A DNA stretch of 64,000 nucleotides from CAVQUE01 sp046290435. Its GTDB lineage: Bacteria > Actinomycetota > Acidimicrobiia > Acidimicrobiales > UBA8592. The notes under the pieces are model-generated. The model searched no databases. It worked only from the letters and a program-made list of their open reading frames with translations, and was not told the DNA's origin. The position numbers and the translations under genes were made by a program. The stretch spans positions 62,001 to 126,000 of the forward strand of contig JBKAGO010000038.1 of assembly GCA_046290435.1 (NCBI GenBank), given 5' to 3'. Positions 24,584-36,424 of the stretch are shown piece by piece (the stretch's first letter is position 1; the number at the start of each line of letters is the position of its first letter).

Positions 24584-27118
24584 TCAGTCGGCGGCGGCGA
24601 GCTCTTCGACCGGTGGAGGCTCGAAGCCCTCGATGGCGGCGAAGCTGATCTGCTTCTCGCCCGGCTTGTCGGGGTCGGGCTCGGTGTCGACCATGATGGT
24701 CTCACCGGCGCGGAATTCCTTCCACAACAGGCGCTCCGAGAGCGGATCCTCGACGAGCCGCTGGATGGCACGACGCAGCGGCCGGGCCCCCAACGTGGGG
24801 TCGTAGCCCTTGTCGGCGAGATGGTGCTTGGCCTCGACGCTGACCTCGAGACCCATGCCCTGGGCCTCGAGCTGCACGGCGACACGGGCCAGCATCAGAT
24901 CGACGATCTGGGTGACCTCGGCCTTGGACAGCTCGTGGAAGACGATGACGTCGTCGATGCGGTTCAGGAACTCGGGGCGGAAGTGCTCCTTGAGCGCCTC
25001 GTTGACCTTTTCCTTCATCCGCTCGTACGTGACGGCCTCGTCGGTCTTGGAGAAGCCCAGGTTGGCCTTGCGCAGGTCGCGGGTGCCGAGGTTCGACGTC
25101 ATGATCAGCACGGTGTTGCGGAAGTCGACGGATCGACCCTGGCTGTCGGTGAGACGACCTTCTTCGAGGATCTGCAGGAGCGTGTTGAACACGTCCGGAT
25201 GGGCCTTTTCGATCTCGTCGAACAGCACGACCGAGAACGGCTTGCGCCGGACGGCCTCGGTGAGCTGGCCGCCCTCCTCGTAGCCGACATAGCCGGGGGG
25301 CGAACCCACCAGGCGGCTGACCGTGTGCTTCTCCATGTACTCGGACATGTCGAGGCTGATCAGTGCGGCCTCGTCGCCGAAGAGGAACTCGGCGAGGGTC
25401 TTGGCGAGCTCGGTCTTGCCCACGCCCGATGGGCCCAGGAAGATGAACGAACCGGACGGACGCTTGGGGTCCTTCAGGCCGGCGCGGGTGCGCCGGATGG
25501 CCTGGCTGACGGCCTTGATGGAGTCCTCCTGGCCGATGACCCGACGGTGGAGCTCGTCTTCCATGCGCAGCAGCTTGGCGGTCTCCTCCTCGGTCAGCTT
25601 GTAGACCGGGATGCCCGTCCACACCGAGAGGACCTCGGCGATGGCTTCCTCGTCGACCTCGTCGAAGAGATCGACGCCGGAGGCCTTCATCTCGACCTCC
25701 ATGGTCTCGCGCTTGGCGAGCAGCTCCTTCTCGCGGTCACGCAGTCGGCCGGCCTCTTCGAAGTCCTGGGACTCGACGGCCTCCTTCTTCTTCTGGGTGA
25801 CCTGGGAGATCTCGTTCTCGATCTCCTTGAAGTCCGGCGGTGTCTCCATGCGCTTGAGGCGCAGACGCGAGCCGGCCTCGTCGATGAGGTCGATGGCCTT
25901 GTCGGGCAGGTGCCGATCGGAGATGTAGCGGTCGGCCAGATTGGCCGCGGCGACGAGCGCCTGATCGGTGATGGTCACCCGATGGTGGGACTCGTAGCGG
26001 TCACGCAGGCCCTTGAGGATCTCGATGGTGTGAGCCACCGAGGGCTCTTCCACGATGATCTTCTGGAAGCGGCGCTCGAGCGCTGCGTCCTTTTCGAGGT
26101 GCTTGCGGTACTCGTCGAGGGTGGTGGCCCCGATGGTCTGGAGCTCACCACGGGCGAGCATTGGCTTGAGGATCGACGCGGCGTCGATGGCGCCCTCGGC
26201 GGCACCGGCACCCACCAGGGTGTGGAGCTCGTCGATGAACAAGATGATGTCGCCGCGGGTCTTGATCTCCTTGAGCACCTTCTTGAGGCGCTCTTCGAAG
26301 TCGCCGCGGTACCGGCTGCCGGCCACGAGCGCTCCGAGATCCAACGTGTAGAGCTGCTTGTTCTGGAGCGGCTCGGGAACCTCGTTGGCGGCGATGGCCT
26401 GGGCCAGGCCCTCGACGATGGCGGTCTTGCCGACACCGGGCTCGCCCACGAGCACGGGGTTGTTCTTCGTGCGCCGTGACAGCACCTGCATGACACGCTC
26501 GGCCTCGCGGCTGCGCCCGATGACCGGGTCGAGCTTCTTCTCGCGGGCGAGCTGGGTGAGGTTGCGGCCGAACTGGTCGAGGACGAGCGAGCCCGTCGCC
26601 GAGTCGCCGCTGCCGCCACCAGTGGTGGCTGCGGGGCTGTCGCCGCCACCGGCTGCCGATCCGCTCTGGCCACCGGGACCCGAGTAGCCCGACAGCAGCT
26701 GGATGACCTGCTGGCGGACCCGGGACAGGTCGGCGCCCAACTTGACCAGCACCTGGGCTGCGACGCCCTCTCCCTCACGGATGAGGCCGAGGAGGATGTG
26801 CTCGGTGCCGATGTAGTTGTGGCCGAGCTGCAGCGCTTCGCGCAAGGACAGCTCGAGGACCTTCTTGGCCCGGGGGGTGAAGGGAATGTGGCCGCTGGGC
26901 GAGGATCCGCCCTGGCCGATGATCTCCTCGACCTGGTCGCGCACCGCCTCGAGAGAGATCCCGAGGGACTCGAGGGCCTTCGCGGCCACGCCTTCTCCCT
27001 CGTGGATCAGCCCGAGAAGGATGTGTTCGGTGCCGATGTAGTTGTGGTTGAGCAGGCGGGCTTCCTCCTGCGCAAGCACCACCACTCGACGGGCTCTGTC
27101 AGTAAATCTCTCGAACAA
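24584..27118 (-). CDS. clpC: ATP-dependent Clp protease ATPase subunit ClpC
   Basis: 844-aa AAA+ unfoldase that feeds substrates to ClpP. It has an N-domain with two repeats (NHNYIGTEHILLGL and GHNYIGTEHILLGL), D1 Walker A GEPGVGKT, a UVR/M-domain, and D2 Walker A GPSGVGKT with SPPGYVGY. The conserved beginning LFERFTDRARRVV is reached from a TTG at 27116-27118, preceded by GGGAGG, and no ATG or GTG is nearby. The in-frame extension to 28273 is antisense to the polyprenyl synthase gene and is rejected. Confidence 0.95.
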   Translation of the reverse strand: MFERFTDRARRVVVLAQEEARLLNHNYIGTEHILLGLIHEGEGVAAKALESLGISLEAVRDQVEEIIGQGGSSPSGHIPFTPRAKKVLELSLREALQLGHNYIGTEHILLGLIREGEGVAAQVLVKLGADLSRVRQQVIQLLSGYSGPGGQSGSAAGGGDSPAATTGGGSGDSATGSLVLDQFGRNLTQLAREKKLDPVIGRSREAERVMQVLSRRTKNNPVLVGEPGVGKTAIVEGLAQAIAANEVPEPLQNKQLYTLDLGALVAGSRYRGDFEERLKKVLKEIKTRGDIILFIDELHTLVGAGAAEGAIDAASILKPMLARGELQTIGATTLDEYRKHLEKDAALERRFQKIIVEEPSVAHTIEILKGLRDRYESHHRVTITDQALVAAANLADRYISDRHLPDKAIDLIDEAGSRLRLKRMETPPDFKEIENEISQVTQKKKEAVESQDFEEAGRLRDREKELLAKRETMEVEMKASGVDLFDEVDEEAIAEVLSVWTGIPVYKLTEEETAKLLRMEDELHRRVIGQEDSIKAVSQAIRRTRAGLKDPKRPSGSFIFLGPSGVGKTELAKTLAEFLFGDEAALISLDMSEYMEKHTVSRLVGSPPGYVGYEEGGQLTEAVRRKPFSVVLFDEIEKAHPDVFNTLLQILEEGRLTDSQGRSVDFRNTVLIMTSNLGTRDLRKANLGFSKTDEAVTYERMKEKVNEALKEHFRPEFLNRIDDVIVFHELSKAEVTQIVDLMLARVAVQLEAQGMGLEVSVEAKHHLADKGYDPTLGARPLRRAIQRLVEDPLSERLLWKEFRAGETIMVDTEPDPDKPGEKQISFAAIEGFEPPPVEELAAAD

Positions 27119-27313
27119 CGGTTCTGCCTCCCGCGAGAGTCGTGGATGTGGAGTGTACCCAGCGCCTGCGAGAGCGACGGGTCGGACTGACCCCGATCGC
27201 CGGCCACGTGCGTTCCGGTTCTTCCATCGGCGCAACCAACGCAGATGTGACCGGAATGCTTCCATCGTCACTGGATTCCACGCCGTTCCGAGCGCCCCCG
27301 TAAGCTCGAACCC

Positions 27314-28306
27314 ATGGCCTTGGCGAGCCCGCTGTCCATTCTTCCCACGATGCAGGCCGATCTGGCGCGCCTCGAGGAGCGCCTGCGGGCGTCGGTCATC
27401 GCCGATGACGACCACCTGACCGAGATCGCAGGGCATCTCATCGCAGCCGGCGGCAAGCGTGTCCGGCCCGGTTTCGCGATCGCTGCGGGTGGCACATGCC
27501 ACGTCGAGGCCGTTTCGGCCCGCGACGCGGTGATCGACGGTGGCGTCGCCGTGGAGCTCGTCCACATCGGTTCCCTCTATCACGACGATGTCATGGACGA
27601 GGCCACCACCCGCCGCAACGTCGACTCGGTCAATGCCCGCTGGGGCAACCTCCGGGCCATCCTCGCCGGCGATTTCCTCCTGGCCCGGGCATCGGAGATC
27701 GCTGCATCGCTCGGCACCGAGGTCGCCGGCCTGCTGGCCGCCACCATCGGCCGGCTGTGCGAAGGCCAGATCCTCGAGCTGCGCGACACTCACTCGGTCG
27801 AGCGCACCGAAGCCGACTACGAGCGCTCGATCGCCGGCAAGACCGCATCGCTGCTGTCGACCGCCTGCCGGATCGGCGGCATCTGTGGCGACATACCCCG
27901 CGCCGACATCGATGCCCTCACCGAGTTCGGCCACGCCTACGGTATGGCGTTCCAGGTCGTCGACGACATCTTGGACATCGTCGCCACCGACGCCCAGCTC
28001 GGAAAACCCGCCGGCAACGATCTCCTCGAGGGCGTCTACAGCCTCCCGGTGCTGCGTGCCCTCCACAGTCCCGTCGGCGCCGAACTGACCGAACTGCTCG
28101 GTCCCGACATCACGCTGGCACAACGGGACCGGGCGCGCGAGCTGGTCCGCTCCAGCGGCGGGGTCGAAGAGGCCCTCGACGTCGCCCGTTCGTGGGCCGA
28201 CAAGGCGGGGTCGGTGCTCACGTCGTTGCCGCCGTCGCCCGCCACCGCGGCGTTGCGTGCGGCCGCCGACCACCTGATCCGAAGAGCGGCCGATCCGCTG
28301 AGCTGA
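27314..28306 (+). CDS. Polyprenyl diphosphate synthase (trans-type)
   Basis: 330-aa prenyl chain elongation enzyme. The first Asp-rich motif DDVMD (about residue 93) and the second DDILD (about 217) are both intact, as is GGKRVRP at the start of the fold. It condenses IPP with allylic diphosphates, probably to supply the menaquinone side chain. Chain length cannot be read with certainty. It is divergent from clpC and convergent with lysS. Confidence 0.93.
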   Translation: MALASPLSILPTMQADLARLEERLRASVIADDDHLTEIAGHLIAAGGKRVRPGFAIAAGGTCHVEAVSARDAVIDGGVAVELVHIGSLYHDDVMDEATTRRNVDSVNARWGNLRAILAGDFLLARASEIAASLGTEVAGLLAATIGRLCEGQILELRDTHSVERTEADYERSIAGKTASLLSTACRIGGICGDIPRADIDALTEFGHAYGMAFQVVDDILDIVATDAQLGKPAGNDLLEGVYSLPVLRALHSPVGAELTELLGPDITLAQRDRARELVRSSGGVEEALDVARSWADKAGSVLTSLPPSPATAALRAAADHLIRRAADPLS

Positions 28307-28340
28307 GGCGACGCCACGTCCCCGGCCGCTCGCTCCGGGC

Positions 28341-29741
28341 TCAGGCCTCGGGACGCAGCGTCGGGAACAGCACCACGTCGCGGATGGTGTGGACGTCGGC
28401 CAGCAGCATCACCAGCCGGTCGATGCCGATCCCGATACCGCCAGTGGGCGGCAATCCGTACTCGAGGGCCCGCACGTAGTCGTCGTCGACGACCATCGCC
28501 TCGTGGTCCCCGGCGTCCTTCTGGGTGGTCTGGTCCTCGAAACGGGCCCGTTGTTCGACCGGGTCGACCAGCTCCGAGAAGCCGTTGAGCAGCTCACGAC
28601 CGGCGACGATGCCCTCGAAGCGTTCGGTCATCCCCGGATCGGAGCGGTGCTCCCGAGACAGCGGCGACACCTCTTTGGGGTACTCGGTCACGAAGCACGG
28701 GCCCCAGAGGTCGGGCTCGACGGTCTTCTCGTAGAGCTCGAGAATCAACTTGCCCGGCCCGTAGGCGTCCTTGTACGGAACCTCGAAGCGGTCGCAGATG
28801 GCTCGGAGTTCGTCGATCGGCATGTCGAGCGCCACGTCGACGCCGGCGTGTTCGGCGATGAGCTCGATGAGGGTGGCCCGCCGCCACGGTGTCGTGAGGT
28901 CGACCTCGCGGTCGCCGTAGGTGATGACGGCCGATCCGGTCAGCTCGATGGCGAGATGCTCGATGAGGTGTTCGGCGAGCTCCATGATGTCGGTCCAGTC
29001 CGCATACGCCTGGTAGAGCTCGAGCATCGTGAACTCGGGGTTGTGGCGCGTGGAGATCCCCTCGTTGCGGAACACCCGGGCGATCTCGAACACCCGTTCG
29101 AATCCACCGACCACGAGACGTTTGAGGTACAGCTCGGGGGCGATCCGCAGGTAGAGGTCGGCGTCGAGCGCGTTGTGGTGGGTCGTGAAGGGCCGGGCCA
29201 GTGCACCGCCGGGTATGGGGTGGAAGACCGGGGTCTCGACCTCCATGAAGTCGCGGTCCTCGAGCCAGCGCCGAGTGAGGGTGAGAGCACGGCTGCGGAG
29301 CTTGAACGTGGCCCGGGCCTCGTCGGTGACCCAGAGGTCGACGTAGCGCTGGCGGTAGCGCAGGTCGGGGTCGGTGATGCCGTGCCACTTGTCGGGGAAG
29401 CTGCGCTGGGCCGGTGCCAGCAGCGTCCATTCCTCGACCTTGACCGACAGCTCGCCCTTGCGGGTCTTCATGACCTCGCCGCGCACACCGATCCAGTCGC
29501 CGAGCGACAGCCCCACGAACCCTTCGAAGTCCGGCGTGACCTTCGACGGGGCGAACAGCTGGATGCGCCCGGTCGAGTCGGCCAGCACACCGAAGGCGAG
29601 CTTGCCCTGGTCGCGGCGCAACATGAGCCGCCCGGCAACGGTCACCCGATCGCCCGTCTCGACGCCGTCCTCGATGGCGTCGTAGCGGGTGCGGATGGCC
29701 CCTGTGGAGGTGTCGGGATCGAATCGGTACGGAGTGCTCAT
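28341..29741 (-). CDS. lysS: Lysine--tRNA ligase (class II)
   Basis: 466-aa class II synthetase. It has an N-terminal OB-fold (VTVAGRLMLRRDQGKLAFG), motif 2 FRNEGISTRHNPEFTMLE and motif 3 GIGIGIDRLVMLL. It is slightly shorter at the N-terminus than the E. coli enzyme. The ATG at 29739-29741 is chosen. The open frame upstream overlaps nadC. It lies in the nadC-lysS-clpC neighbourhood typical of actinobacteria. Confidence 0.96.
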   Translation of the reverse strand: MSTPYRFDPDTSTGAIRTRYDAIEDGVETGDRVTVAGRLMLRRDQGKLAFGVLADSTGRIQLFAPSKVTPDFEGFVGLSLGDWIGVRGEVMKTRKGELSVKVEEWTLLAPAQRSFPDKWHGITDPDLRYRQRYVDLWVTDEARATFKLRSRALTLTRRWLEDRDFMEVETPVFHPIPGGALARPFTTHHNALDADLYLRIAPELYLKRLVVGGFERVFEIARVFRNEGISTRHNPEFTMLELYQAYADWTDIMELAEHLIEHLAIELTGSAVITYGDREVDLTTPWRRATLIELIAEHAGVDVALDMPIDELRAICDRFEVPYKDAYGPGKLILELYEKTVEPDLWGPCFVTEYPKEVSPLSREHRSDPGMTERFEGIVAGRELLNGFSELVDPVEQRARFEDQTTQKDAGDHEAMVVDDDYVRALEYGLPPTGGIGIGIDRLVMLLADVHTIRDVVLFPTLRPEA

Positions 29742-29770
29742 GAGCCGCCCAGTGTCGCAGCAAGCCGGCC

Positions 29771-30640
29771 TCAGCGCCGACCTATATCCAGGCCGATGTC
29801 CAGAACAGGCGCGGAGTTGGTCATGCGGCCCACCGAGATCATGTCGACGCCGGTTCCTGCGTAGGCGGCGATGGTGTCGAGGTCGATGCCTCCGGATGCC
29901 TCGAGCAGGGGCCGGCGGCCGGCGCCGACGATCGTCTCGACGGCGGCGACCGCGCGACGGATCTCGTCGGGGCTCATGTTGTCCAGCAGGATCGCATCGG
30001 CACCCGCCCGGGTGGCCTCTTCGACCTGGTCGAGGCGGTCGGCCTCGACCTCGATGGTGCGGCCGGGCCACTGGTCGCGTGCGCGGGCCACGGCGTCGGC
30101 GATGGTGGTGCCGACGAGGTGGTTGTCCTTGAACATCAACCACTCCGACAGGTTGCCGCGATGGTTGCGCCCTCCGCCGGCGCGGACCGCGGCCTTCTCG
30201 AGTGCCCGGAGGCCGGGAGTGGTCTTTCGAGTGTCCCAGACACGGGCGGGTCCACCGGCCGCAGCGGCATCGACGTAGGTGCGGACCAGTGTCGCGATGC
30301 CCGAGAGATGACCCAGGAAGTTGAGCGCTGTCCGCTCGGCGGTGAGGACGGTGGTCAGCGCACCCGAGACCTCGCCGATGACCTGGCCGGGTTCGAGCGC
30401 GTCACCGTCGGCCGCGAACCACCGGAGCTCGACTTCGGGGTCGACCTGCACGAAGGTCTCGTCCGCACACAGCCTTCCTGCGAGGATGCCCGGCTGGCGG
30501 GCCACGAACGACGCCACCGCCGTTGCGTCCGGCGGAAGCAGCCGGGAGGTCAGATCGCCCAGCGGCGTGAGGTCCTCGGCAAGGGCGCGGGCGACTACTT
30601 CGGTGACCGCATCGAGCGGGGGTTCGAACACACGTGACAT
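29771..30640 (-). CDS. nadC: Nicotinate-nucleotide diphosphorylase (carboxylating)
   Basis: 289-aa quinolinate phosphoribosyltransferase of de novo NAD synthesis. Family motifs are GDLTSRLLP, TALNFLGHLSGIAT, DTRKTTPGLR, GGGRNHR, LLDNM and EASGGID near the C-terminus. nadA and nadB are not in the window. The ATG at 30638-30640 starts the conserved domain at the right place. Confidence 0.95.
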   Translation of the reverse strand: MSRVFEPPLDAVTEVVARALAEDLTPLGDLTSRLLPPDATAVASFVARQPGILAGRLCADETFVQVDPEVELRWFAADGDALEPGQVIGEVSGALTTVLTAERTALNFLGHLSGIATLVRTYVDAAAAGGPARVWDTRKTTPGLRALEKAAVRAGGGRNHRGNLSEWLMFKDNHLVGTTIADAVARARDQWPGRTIEVEADRLDQVEEATRAGADAILLDNMSPDEIRRAVAAVETIVGAGRRPLLEASGGIDLDTIAAYAGTGVDMISVGRMTNSAPVLDIGLDIGRR

Positions 30641-30707
30641 CGTCCCAGCCTGCACCATCGCGGTCGTCGGCGCCCACGAGGCGGACGGGTTCGATTCCGC
30701 CATCCGT

Positions 30708-31181
30708 TCAGGGTGCGACGAGCAGTTCGACCTCGAGGACCTCGATGGTCCATTCGTCGCCTTCTCGATCGCGTTCGGGATCGACCGCCGCCGACAACGG
30801 ATGGCCCAGATCCGTGTCGAACTCGACTGCGAGGACATCGCCACCCAGGTCGTCTTCGACCACATCGATCGCCTCGAGGAGCGAGTCGACCCAGTACACG
30901 GGCGCATCCTCGAGGCGTGGATCGCCGGGCTCGTAGTCGGCGATGACCCCGTCGAGGAAGGTCACCGTCGCCGGTCCGATGCCGTTGAGGCGGTACGTGA
31001 TGCGGTGATCTGGCGATCCGTTGGAACGCCAACGCTCCTGGGCCGCGTCGACGCCGACGTCCTCGCTGATGTCGAGACCTCGCGTCGCGGTCATCAGGAC
31101 GACGATGGCGATGAACGGCACCATCAGCATGAGCACCGATCGAGTGCCCCTGCCGGGCCGGGAGCGGGCCATCGCCATCAT
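30708..31181 (-). CDS. Small membrane-anchored protein, DUF6174-like
   Basis: 157-aa protein with one N-terminal membrane helix (VLMLMVPFIAIVVLMTA) and an outside domain of about 110 residues. The pattern WRSNGSPDHRITYRLN...VTFLDGVI...VDSLLEAIDVVEDD resembles DUF6174, an uncharacterised exported family. It sits between nadC and a DUF2510 gene on the same strand. The DUF assignment is by pattern only. Confidence 0.6.
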   Translation of the reverse strand: MMAMARSRPGRGTRSVLMLMVPFIAIVVLMTATRGLDISEDVGVDAAQERWRSNGSPDHRITYRLNGIGPATVTFLDGVIADYEPGDPRLEDAPVYWVDSLLEAIDVVEDDLGGDVLAVEFDTDLGHPLSAAVDPERDREGDEWTIEVLEVELLVAP

Positions 31182-31239
31182 GGATGCTTCATCGGCCGTC
31201 GCCGGCGGCGCATGAGGCCGTCGGCCGGCCCCGGCCTCG

Positions 31240-32007
31240 CTATTCGTCGCCCGGCCGCAGGGCGATGTCGTAGCCGAGGGCAGACGCGAGTACGAGGCGT
31301 CGCAGCGGATCCTCGACGCGGCGGCGGACCTCGATGACGAAGTCGTCGTCGGGACCCAGCAGCGCCGAGGTCACCCGCTCGAACGAGCGCGACACGTGGG
31401 CCACCTCGTCGCCGTGTTCGTCGGTGAACGCAACGTCCCATTCGTCGTGACGGGGATCGATGCCGCCGACCCGGACGTCGCCGACCATGCATGCGAACCG
31501 CGACGACCCGAACACGTTCTCCTGTTGCACGGTGCCCAGCGGCCGGCCCCGCTCGTCGGCGACGACGATCTGGGAACGCACCAGGGTGGCGGGGCGGGTC
31601 AATTGCATCAGCAGTGCGCCGCTCATGTCGATGATGTCGAGCCGTTGGGTCACGAAGCTGTCGGCGCTGGTGAAGACGCGCATCGCACGCCGGGCGGCGC
31701 TCTGGCGGACGCGCCGGATCGCGCCGACCTGGGCCCCCGCACCGTCGTAGATGCCGAATTCGTCATCGCCGTCGCCGGCCCACGGCGAGCGGTGTACCAC
31801 CAGCAGCGACGAATCGAGGACGGGATGGGTGCCGTCGGCGCCGTCCGGGGCGAGTTGGGCGGCGCCGGTGGGCATGGTGTCGGTCAGCTGGGTGCCCCGG
31901 TCGTCGGCGACGTGGTCGGTCCAGGATCGACCGTCCCAATAGCGCATGCGGTAGCGACCCCAGGGGTCGGCGTGCCATCCGGGTGGTGGCAGCACATCGC
32001 CGTTCAC
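31240..32007 (-). CDS. DUF2510 protein with scramblase/LURP-one-like domain
   Basis: 255 aa. DUF2510 at the N-terminus (PPPGWHADPWGRYRMRYWDG, then W) precedes a tubby/LURP-one-like beta-barrel (DEFGIYDGAGAQVGAIRRV, LDIIDMSGALLMQL and a repeat of that pattern). Such domains may bind membranes or lipids. The GTG at 32005-32007 overlaps the panC stop (GTGA), so it is translated with the panC operon. No enzymatic role is suggested. Confidence 0.7.
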   Translation of the reverse strand: MNGDVLPPPGWHADPWGRYRMRYWDGRSWTDHVADDRGTQLTDTMPTGAAQLAPDGADGTHPVLDSSLLVVHRSPWAGDGDDEFGIYDGAGAQVGAIRRVRQSAARRAMRVFTSADSFVTQRLDIIDMSGALLMQLTRPATLVRSQIVVADERGRPLGTVQQENVFGSSRFACMVGDVRVGGIDPRHDEWDVAFTDEHGDEVAHVSRSFERVTSALLGPDDDFVIEVRRRVEDPLRRLVLASALGYDIALRPGDE

Positions 32008-32867
32008 GGCGACAGGGGGCCCGGGCCGTGGGCGGCGCAGTTGTCGATGAGCCGGGCCCGACCGACCGAGGCGGACACCAGGAGCCGGGTCGCGTCGTCG
32101 ATGGTCTCGACCGACTGCAGCGATGCCCCGTCGGCGACGGCGGCGTAGTCGAGCTGCGCGAGCTCCTCGGCGGCGATGGTCTCGGCGAGCAGGGCCCGGA
32201 TCTGCGCGGCGCGATGCTCGCCTGCGGCGATCGCCTCGACGGCGGCCTGCAGCGCCCGGGACAGGACCCGGGCTGCGATGCGTTCGGCGGGATCGAGGTA
32301 GGCGTTGCGGCTCGACATCGCGAGGCCGTCGGGTTCGCGCACGATGGGGCAACCGACCACCGTCACCGGGAACGACAGGTCGGTGGCCATGGTGGCGATC
32401 ACCCGGAGCTGTTGCCAGTCCTTCTCGCCGAAGTACGCGTGGCAGGGTCCGGCGATGTTGAACAACTTGGCGACGACGGTGGCCACGCCGGCGAAGTGGG
32501 TGGGCCGGGATTCGCCCTCGAACGGTGCGGCGACATCGGCCACCGTGACCGTCGTGGAGATCGGCCGGGGGTACATCTCTTCGACCGACGGGACGAGCAA
32601 CACGTCGACGCCCGCTGCGTCGCAGCGGAGCCGGTCCCGCTCGAGGTCCCTGGGGTAGGCGGCCAGGTCCTCGTCGGGGGCGAACTGCAGTGGATTGACG
32701 AAGATGGTGGTCATGACGACGTCGGTGTCACGCCGGGCCGCCTCCATCAACGAGACGTGACCGTCGTGGAGGAACCCCATGGTCGGGACGAGGCCGACGC
32801 GATCGCCGCGCCGGCGGGCGCTGTCGAGCAGCGAGCGAGCCTCAGCGATGGTGGTGACGGTCTGCAT
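32004..32867 (-). CDS. panC: Pantothenate synthetase
   Basis: 287-aa enzyme that joins pantoate and beta-alanine with ATP. Motifs are VPTMGFLHDGHVSLM (ATP site), FVNPLQF, FGEKDWQQL and REPDGLAMSSRN. The ATG at 32865-32867 overlaps the end of the DUF2520 gene by 26 bp, so both are one operon. No panD follows, unlike mycobacteria. Confidence 0.96.
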   Translation of the reverse strand: MQTVTTIAEARSLLDSARRRGDRVGLVPTMGFLHDGHVSLMEAARRDTDVVMTTIFVNPLQFAPDEDLAAYPRDLERDRLRCDAAGVDVLLVPSVEEMYPRPISTTVTVADVAAPFEGESRPTHFAGVATVVAKLFNIAGPCHAYFGEKDWQQLRVIATMATDLSFPVTVVGCPIVREPDGLAMSSRNAYLDPAERIAARVLSRALQAAVEAIAAGEHRAAQIRALLAETIAAEELAQLDYAAVADGASLQSVETIDDATRLLVSASVGRARLIDNCAAHGPGPLSP

Positions 32868-33570
32868 CGGATGCCAACCTCCTGGCCTCGTCGACGAGGG
32901 CACCATAGAGCGCTCGTTCGGCGGTCGGCAGCGCATCGAGATGCCGGGCGATGGTCTCGTCGTCGCCCCGTGCCGCAGGCCCGGTGAGCGCGGCTTTCGC
33001 GCCCAGTCGCTCGACGTTGTCGACGCTGGCGCGGGTGAGGGCGAGGTAGGCCTCGGCCGGCACCCCGATGGCGGCGGCGAGACGCTCGACCTGGCCGAGC
33101 AGCGCGACGACGTGATTGGACGCCACGCAGGCCGCAGCGTGGTAGACGGCCCGGTCGGCGTCTGCGACCTCGAGCGCCCGCCCACCGAGCGCGTCGACGA
33201 TTTCCTGCGCGATGGCATCGCCGGCCACTGCGAACCAGCCACCGCTGCGGAGGCGTTCGGCGCCCACCTCGGCGTCGGGCAGCGACATCAGGGGATGCGC
33301 CGCGGCCCGCCGCCGGTGCGGTGCGAGCACGTCGAGACCGAGCGAACCGGCGACGTGTGCGACCACCGCATCGGAGGGATCGATGGCAGCGGCGACCGAC
33401 GCGATGGCGGCATCCGGCGTGCAGATCAACACGACGTCGACGCCTTCGCCCGCCCCGGCGGGGTCGTCGTCACGACCGAGTGCCGCGGCGATCTCCCAGC
33501 CCACAGAAGCGAGCGCTGCGGCGAACGCGCCCCCGGCGCGCCCGAAACCGACGATGCGAACGACCGGCAC
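32842..33570 (-). CDS. Rossmann-like/DUF2520 oxidoreductase-like protein
   Basis: 242-aa protein with an N-terminal NAD(P)-binding Rossmann fold (VRIVGFGRAGGAFAAAL) and an all-helical DUF2520 domain (YHAAACVASNHVVALL). The family resembles F420-dependent NADP reductases and ketopantoate reductase, and its genes sit next to panC in many actinobacteria. A role in making pantoate is therefore suspected but unproven. It is coupled with panC. Confidence 0.85.
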   Translation of the reverse strand: MPVVRIVGFGRAGGAFAAALASVGWEIAAALGRDDDPAGAGEGVDVVLICTPDAAIASVAAAIDPSDAVVAHVAGSLGLDVLAPHRRRAAAHPLMSLPDAEVGAERLRSGGWFAVAGDAIAQEIVDALGGRALEVADADRAVYHAAACVASNHVVALLGQVERLAAAIGVPAEAYLALTRASVDNVERLGAKAALTGPAARGDDETIARHLDALPTAERALYGALVDEARRLASDADRHHHR

Positions 33571-33594
33571 CAGTGGAGCTCGGCGCCGCGGCGA

Positions 33595-34122
33595 TCAGGC
33601 CGCCAGCCGCTCCGCAGCCGCGACCAAGCCGCGACCGACGGGACCGAGCTGGCGCTGGGTGATGTGCTCGACGGCGGTGATCGCCCGCGGCGGCGCCTCG
33701 ATGAGGCCCGCCCAGATCAGATACCCGGCCACGAATCCGCAGACCCGGTCGCCGAGCTCCTCGTGGTGGACGACGACACGCTTGCCCGAGCGGAGGAGCT
33801 CGTCGAGCGCCGTGTAGGACGGCCCGAGCGACCTCTCGCCGGCGTCTCCCGGGGCGATGGGCCAGTGCCGGTAGGGCATCTGTTGTTCGTCGTAGTTGTG
33901 CAGGTTGTGGGGCGAATCGATGAGCGACGCCACCCAGTCGAAGTCCTGCTGGCGGATCCAGATGATCTCTTCCATCCGCCGCACCCGCCGGTGCTGGGCC
34001 CCGTACCCTCCAGGCCGCTCGCATATGGCCAGAGAGTCCTTGACGATCCAGTGGAAGTGTCGGGGTTCGATCCCTTCGGCCCACTTCCCCCGCAAGGCCG
34101 GCTGCGCCACTGAAGACTCCAT
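33595..34122 (-). CDS. Dual-specificity-phosphatase-like protein without catalytic Cys
   Basis: 175-aa protein. RRMEEIIWIRQQDFDWVASL, then SPHNLHNYDE and VVVHHEELGDRVCGFVAGYL follow the layout of a small DSP/PTP fold. The P-loop HCxxGxxR reads HHEELGDR, so the nucleophilic cysteine is replaced by histidine and a classical phosphatase reaction is not expected. The ATG at 34120-34122 is preferred over an in-frame start at 34164. It lies alone between ftsH and the panC operon. Assignment is by motif layout. Confidence 0.55.
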   Translation of the reverse strand: MESSVAQPALRGKWAEGIEPRHFHWIVKDSLAICERPGGYGAQHRRVRRMEEIIWIRQQDFDWVASLIDSPHNLHNYDEQQMPYRHWPIAPGDAGERSLGPSYTALDELLRSGKRVVVHHEELGDRVCGFVAGYLIWAGLIEAPPRAITAVEHITQRQLGPVGRGLVAAAERLAA

Positions 34123-34198
34123 AACGTGTTCACTCGTCGGTCGCGGTCCTCCGGTGGTTGCCACCGGGTTTCGGGCGATCCTACGCGTCGTGGCGCCC

Positions 34199-36202
<2,004 letters not shown>

Positions 36203-36424
36203 GCGGTCAACCGTACGGGTGACCGGTGACGCGCCGGAATCCCTCGTACGGACCCTTCGACGACGGCGTCGGCCACTTGTGGTGAGCGTGCGTCACGATC
36301 CGTGACATTCAGTCGGCGCATGGGCCGAACGACCCGGCGGCCAGCGGGCGGTGGGCGGTCAGGACCACCGCGCCCCGCGCTGTACCCCGCGCCGACGTCC
36401 GCGTCGGGGCGTCAGGCCCTGGGA

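Noticed and set aside
27119..28273. In-frame extension upstream of clpC
   Set aside because: It lies antisense to the polyprenyl synthase gene, and the conserved ClpC N-terminus starts at 27118.
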